64,000 bases of DNA from Streptomyces sp. NRRL B-3428 (GTDB taxonomy: Bacteria > Actinomycetota > Actinomycetes > Streptomycetales > Streptomycetaceae), in contig JOGW01000010.1 in assembly GCA_000721375.1 (NCBI GenBank), positions 186,001 to 250,000 on the forward strand, in the 5' to 3' direction. Below the pieces are notes generated by a model. The model saw nothing but the letters and a program-made list of their open reading frames with translations, was not told the origin of the DNA and did not search any database. Positions 59,088-64,000 of this stretch are shown here, piece after piece. Position 1 is the stretch's first letter, and each line of letters opens with the position of its first letter. The position numbers and the translations under genes are program-made.

Positions 59088-60692
59088 GTGAGCACTGCTG
59101 CCACTGGCAAACCTGTCGTACTCATCGCTGAAGAGCTGTCGCCCGCGACCGTCGACGCACTCGGTCCGGACTTCGAGATCCGCCACTGCAACGGCGCCGA
59201 CCGAGCCGAGCTCCTGCCGGCCATCGTCGATGTCGACGCGATCCTGGTCCGCTCGGCCACCAAGGTCGACGCCGAGGCCATCGCCGCCGCCAAGAAGTTG
59301 AGGGTCGTCGCCCGCGCCGGCGTCGGACTCGACAATGTCGATGTCTCCGCCGCCACCAAGGCCGGCGTGATGGTCGTCAACGCACCGACTTCCAACATCG
59401 TCACCGCCGCCGAGCTCGCCTGCGGTCTGCTCGTCGCCACCGCGCGCAACATCCCGCAGGCCAACACCGCGCTCAAGAACGGTGAGTGGAAGCGCAACAA
59501 GTACACCGGTGTCGAGCTCAGCGAGAAGACCCTCGGTGTGGTCGGCCTCGGCCGTATCGGCGTTCTGGTCGCCCAGCGCATGTCGGCCTTCGGCATGAAG
59601 ATCGTCGCGTACGACCCGTATGTACAGCCCGCGCGCGCCGCGCAGATGGGCGTGAAGCTGCTGACCCTCGACGAGCTGCTCGAGGTCGCGGACTTCATCA
59701 CCGTGCACCTGCCCAAGACGCCCGAGACCCTCGGTCTCATCGGCGACGAGGCGCTGCACAAGGTCAAGCCGCACGTGCGGATCGTGAACGCCGCGCGTGG
59801 CGGGATCGTCGACGAGACCGCGCTGTACTCGGCGCTCAAGGAGGGCCGCGTCGCCGGCGCCGGTCTCGACGTGTACGCGAAGGAGCCCTGCACGGACTCC
59901 CCGCTCTTCGAACTCGACCAGGTCGTCTGCACCCCACACCTCGGCGCTTCGACGGACGAGGCGCAGGAGAAGGCCGGTATCGCCGTCGCCAAGTCGGTGC
60001 GCCTCGCGCTCGCCGGTGAGCTCGTTCCGGACGCGGTGAACGTCCAGGGTGGCGTGATCGCCGAGGACGTACGCCCGGGTCTGCCGCTGGCCGAGAAGCT
60101 GGGCCGGATCTTCACCGCGCTCGCCGGTGAGGTCGCGGTCCGCCTCGACGTCGAGGTCTGCGGTGAGATCACGCAGCACGACGTCAAGGTGCTCGAACTC
60201 TCCGCGCTGAAGGGCGTGTTCGAGGACGTCGTCGACGAGACGGTGTCGTACGTGAACGCCCCGCTGTTCGCGCAGGAGCGCGGTGTCGAGGTGCGGCTGA
60301 CCACGTCGAGCGAGTCGCCCGACCACCGCAACGTGGTCACCGTGCGCGGCACGCTCTCGGGCGGCGACGAGGTGGCCGTGTCCGGCACCCTTGCCGGTCC
60401 CAAGCACCACCAGAAGATCGTCGGCATCGGCGAGCACGAGATCGAGCTGGCCCTCGCGGACCACATGGTCGTGCTTCGCTACGCGGACCGCCCGGGTGTG
60501 GTCGGCACCGTCGGCCGCGTGCTGGGCGAGGCCGGGCTCAACATCGCGGGCATGCAGGTCTCGCGCGCCGAGGAGGGCGGCGAGGCGCTCGCCGTCCTGA
60601 CCGTGGACGACACGGTGCCGGCGGGTGTGCTGTCCGAGCTGGCCGAGGAGATCGGCGCCGTGTCGGCGCGCTCGGTCAACCTGGCGGACTAG
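59088..60692 (+). CDS. serA: D-3-phosphoglycerate dehydrogenase (long, ACT-containing)
   Basis: 534 aa from the GTG at 59088. First step of serine synthesis. The substrate/NAD domains show LRVVARAGVGLDNVDV, TLGVVGLGRIG, and catalytic elements VNAARGGIVDETAL and HLGASTDEAQEKAG. An ASB domain (about 320-450) and a C-terminal ACT domain (HMVVLRYADRPGVVGTVGRVLGEAGLNIAGM) give the actinobacterial type-I architecture with serine feedback control. Terminator dyads follow the gene. Confidence 0.95.
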   Translation: MSTAATGKPVVLIAEELSPATVDALGPDFEIRHCNGADRAELLPAIVDVDAILVRSATKVDAEAIAAAKKLRVVARAGVGLDNVDVSAATKAGVMVVNAPTSNIVTAAELACGLLVATARNIPQANTALKNGEWKRNKYTGVELSEKTLGVVGLGRIGVLVAQRMSAFGMKIVAYDPYVQPARAAQMGVKLLTLDELLEVADFITVHLPKTPETLGLIGDEALHKVKPHVRIVNAARGGIVDETALYSALKEGRVAGAGLDVYAKEPCTDSPLFELDQVVCTPHLGASTDEAQEKAGIAVAKSVRLALAGELVPDAVNVQGGVIAEDVRPGLPLAEKLGRIFTALAGEVAVRLDVEVCGEITQHDVKVLELSALKGVFEDVVDETVSYVNAPLFAQERGVEVRLTTSSESPDHRNVVTVRGTLSGGDEVAVSGTLAGPKHHQKIVGIGEHEIELALADHMVVLRYADRPGVVGTVGRVLGEAGLNIAGMQVSRAEEGGEALAVLTVDDTVPAGVLSELAEEIGAVSARSVNLAD

Positions 60693-60701
60693 TACGTACG
60701 T

Positions 60702-60744
60702 CGAAAGGGCCCGGCTCGCCATCGCGGTGAGCCGGGCCCTTTCG
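60702..60744. terminator. Bidirectional terminator between serA and the aminopeptidase gene
   Basis: 19-bp stem (60702-60720 with 60726-60744, one G-U) flanked by AAAGGG/CCCTTT inside the arms, loop ATCGC. It serves both convergent genes. Confidence 0.9.
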
Positions 60745-60751
60745 CGTACCC

Positions 60752-62245
<1,494 letters not shown>

Positions 62246-62307
62246 TCAAGAGCGGGAATCGGACAGCCTGTTCCGCATTCCGTGCACGGGGTGGACTTCG
62301 TCGGGAG

Positions 62308-63885
62308 TCAGGCCGGCACCTTCTCCCCGACGATGCTCTCGGCGGGAGCCTCGGTGACCCGAACCCGTCGCAGCGCCACCGAAGCCACCGCCGCCGCCCC
62401 CACAAGGAGGACCATCGCGGCGATCGCCGCCGCGTGCATCCCGCTGGTGAAGGCCTCGCGGGCCGTGGACAGGAGGGCCGAACCGGCCTGCTGCGGCAGG
62501 TGCTGGGCCACCGTCACCGCACCGCCCAGGGTCTCCTGGGCCTCGGCGGGGGCGGAGGACGGCATCTGCGCGTGGTAGACCGCGTTGCCGATCGAGCCGA
62601 GCAGCGCCATGCCCACCGCACCGCCGAACTCCGTACCCGTCTCCATCAGCGAGGACGCGCTGCCGGCCTTCTCCACGGGAGCGGCGCCGAGCGCCAGATC
62701 CGTGAGCTGCGAGCCGATGATCACCGCGCCGGAGGCCAGGACACCGGCGGCCACCAGGATCGTCCACAGGGAGTCCGTACCGGTCAGGAGGATCACGCCG
62801 AATCCGGCCGTGGAGGTCAGGAAGCCGGTCGCCACCACGGACGCCCTGTGCACTCCGCGCTGCACCAGCATCGTCGCCACGGGCGCCGCGAAGCCGATCA
62901 GGACGGACGGGAGCAGGGCCCAAAGGGCCGCTTCCAGCGCGGACTTGCCGAGGACGGACTGCAGATACTGCGTGGTGAAGTAGGCCGAACCCATCATCGC
63001 GAGCGTCGAGACCAGGTTGAGCGAGACGGCCGAGCCGAAGCCCGTACGGCCGCGGAAGAGCTCGGGCGAGATCATCGGCGAGGAGCTGGTCCGCTGCCGC
63101 AGGACGAACAAGGCGGTGAAGAACAGGCCGACCGCCACCGACACCGCGTACGAGAACTCGAAGCCCTCGGCGGCGATCTCCTTCAGGCCGTACACGACCG
63201 GCAGCACCGCGGCCATGGACAGCGGAACGCTGATCCAGTCGAAGCGCCCGGGGTTCGGGTCCTTGAACTCGGGGATCAGGACCGGCGCGAGGACGAGAAG
63301 CAGCACCATGGCGGGCAGGTTGACCAGGAAGACCGAGCCCCACCAGAAGTGCTCGACCAGGATGCCGCTCATCACGGAGCCGAGCGCCACGCCCGAGACC
63401 ATCACGGCCGACCAGATTCCGATGGCCTTCGCGCGCTCACCGGCGTCCCGGAACATGTTCCTGACCAGGGCCATCGTCGAGGGCATCAGGGTCGCGCCGC
63501 CGATACCGAGCAGTGCGCGGGCCGCGATCAGCATCTCCGCGCTGTGCGAGTAGGCCGCGAGGAGCGAGGCGGCGCCGAAGGCCGTCGCGCCGAACAGGAG
63601 CAGTTTGCGTCGGCCGATCCGGTCGCCGAGCGAGCCCATCGTGATCAGCAGACCCGCGAGCGCGAACGCGTAGATGTCGAACATCCACAGCTGCTGGGTG
63701 CCGGAGGGCTCCAGATCGGCGGTGATCTGGGGGATGGCGAAGTACAGGACCGAGACGTCCATCGAGACCAGCATCAGCGGCAGCATCAGCACGCCAAGTG
63801 CGGTCCATTCCTTACGAGTTGCCCGCTCGGAACCGTTCTCGGGTGCGGGGCCGTGCGCCTGGGTGGTGCTCGGTGAGTTCGTCAT
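62308..63885 (-). CDS. MFS drug exporter (DHA2 / EmrB-QacA type)
   Basis: 525 aa. Fourteen-helix major facilitator: helix 1 VLMLPLMLVSMDVSVLYFAIPQI with the typical Asp, motif A GSLGDRIGRRKLLLFGA, and motif C-like WSAVMVSGVALGSVMSGILVEHFWW (antiporter). It exports drugs or dyes by proton exchange. The 5' region carries two copies of an 18-bp sequence likely bound by a TetR-type regulator. A divergent gene may begin at the window end. Confidence 0.92.
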   Translation of the reverse strand: MTNSPSTTQAHGPAPENGSERATRKEWTALGVLMLPLMLVSMDVSVLYFAIPQITADLEPSGTQQLWMFDIYAFALAGLLITMGSLGDRIGRRKLLLFGATAFGAASLLAAYSHSAEMLIAARALLGIGGATLMPSTMALVRNMFRDAGERAKAIGIWSAVMVSGVALGSVMSGILVEHFWWGSVFLVNLPAMVLLLVLAPVLIPEFKDPNPGRFDWISVPLSMAAVLPVVYGLKEIAAEGFEFSYAVSVAVGLFFTALFVLRQRTSSSPMISPELFRGRTGFGSAVSLNLVSTLAMMGSAYFTTQYLQSVLGKSALEAALWALLPSVLIGFAAPVATMLVQRGVHRASVVATGFLTSTAGFGVILLTGTDSLWTILVAAGVLASGAVIIGSQLTDLALGAAPVEKAGSASSLMETGTEFGGAVGMALLGSIGNAVYHAQMPSSAPAEAQETLGGAVTVAQHLPQQAGSALLSTAREAFTSGMHAAAIAAMVLLVGAAAVASVALRRVRVTEAPAESIVGEKVPA

Positions 63886-63908
63886 GGCAGTGACTGTACG
63901 GACGTCAT

Positions 63909-63965
63909 AAACGCTTGTCTAGTACGACTGTGTAAATCGATTGTGTAAAACGTTCGTCTTGTACG
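63909..63965. promoter_or_regulatory. Repeated operator-like sequences upstream of the MFS exporter
   Basis: AAACGCTTGTCTAGTACG (63909-63926) and AAACGTTCGTCTTGTACG (63948-63965) match at 15 of 18 bases, 39 bp apart. Between them TGTGTAAA occurs at 63929-63936 and 63942-63949. The A/T-rich stretch probably also holds the promoters. An ATG at 63996 may start a divergent regulator that runs off the window. Confidence 0.6.
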
Positions 63966-64000
63966 TGCGTCTGTCCGCTGGGTACCCTGGCGGGCATGGG

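Overview
The window is about 64 kb of very GC-rich, gene-dense actinobacterial chromosome, almost certainly Streptomyces. The evidence is strong G/C bias at third codon positions, frequent GTG starts (and one TTG), a giant ATPase-LuxR (LAL) regulator, and a gene order that I recall from the S. coelicolor chromosome: peptide ABC transporter, cysteine desulfurase, mnmA, metE-like, ligA, rmdB, gatCAB, cdgF, ilvB-ilvN-ilvC, serA. That match is from memory, not from a search. I see no tRNA, rRNA or CRISPR array.

Layout. 0-2.8 kb: a P-loop ATPase, then two secreted proteins with Pro-rich repetitive tails on the minus strand. 2.9-4.7 kb: two SseB-family paralogues. 4.7-6.55 kb: a TnpB-related accessory insertion bounded by a 20-bp imperfect direct repeat; one copy is the 3' end of the second sseB gene. 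6.7-19.3 kb: two complete, adjacent peptide ABC importers with different gene orders (A-B-C-D-F and C-A-B-D-F). In both, one or more strong hairpins follow the binding-protein gene. 19.3-29 kb: housekeeping and small metabolic genes: TRIC-like channel, thioesterase, ECF sigma factor with a membrane partner, cysteine desulfurase, amidase, mnmA (tRNA 2-thiolation, which needs desulfurase sulfur), hydrolase, DUF427, LOG-like, SDR and MetE-like proteins. 29-37.4 kb: ligA, the c-di-GMP phosphodiesterase gene rmdB, and a gatC-gatA-small membrane protein-gatB operon ending in a UUCG terminator.

37.4-51.7 kb: a double-SUKH protein, a Tat-exported phospholipase C, an MMPL exporter, a small membrane protein, a 58-aa ORF plus the LAL regulator, a DUF6191-type small protein, a lipoprotein sugar dehydrogenase, an aldo/keto reductase and a D-2-hydroxyacid dehydrogenase. 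52-55 kb: a ten-TM PAS-GGDEF-EAL protein (CdgF-like) whose EAL domain has lost catalytic residues. 55-60.7 kb: branched-chain amino acid biosynthesis (ilvB, ilvN, ilvC) behind a 13-codon leader peptide and attenuator, then serA. 60.7-64 kb: a secreted M28 aminopeptidase with a P domain and a drug-type MFS exporter with repeated operator-like sequences upstream.

The most unusual items are the TnpB-related insertion (RuvC-like D and E present, zinc ribbon and the canonical third Asp not found) with its direct repeats at the sseB 3' end, the degenerate EAL domain of the CdgF-like protein next to an intact RmdB, the hairpins placed after both peptide-binding protein genes, the double-SUKH gene, and the ilv attenuator and serA upstream dyads.
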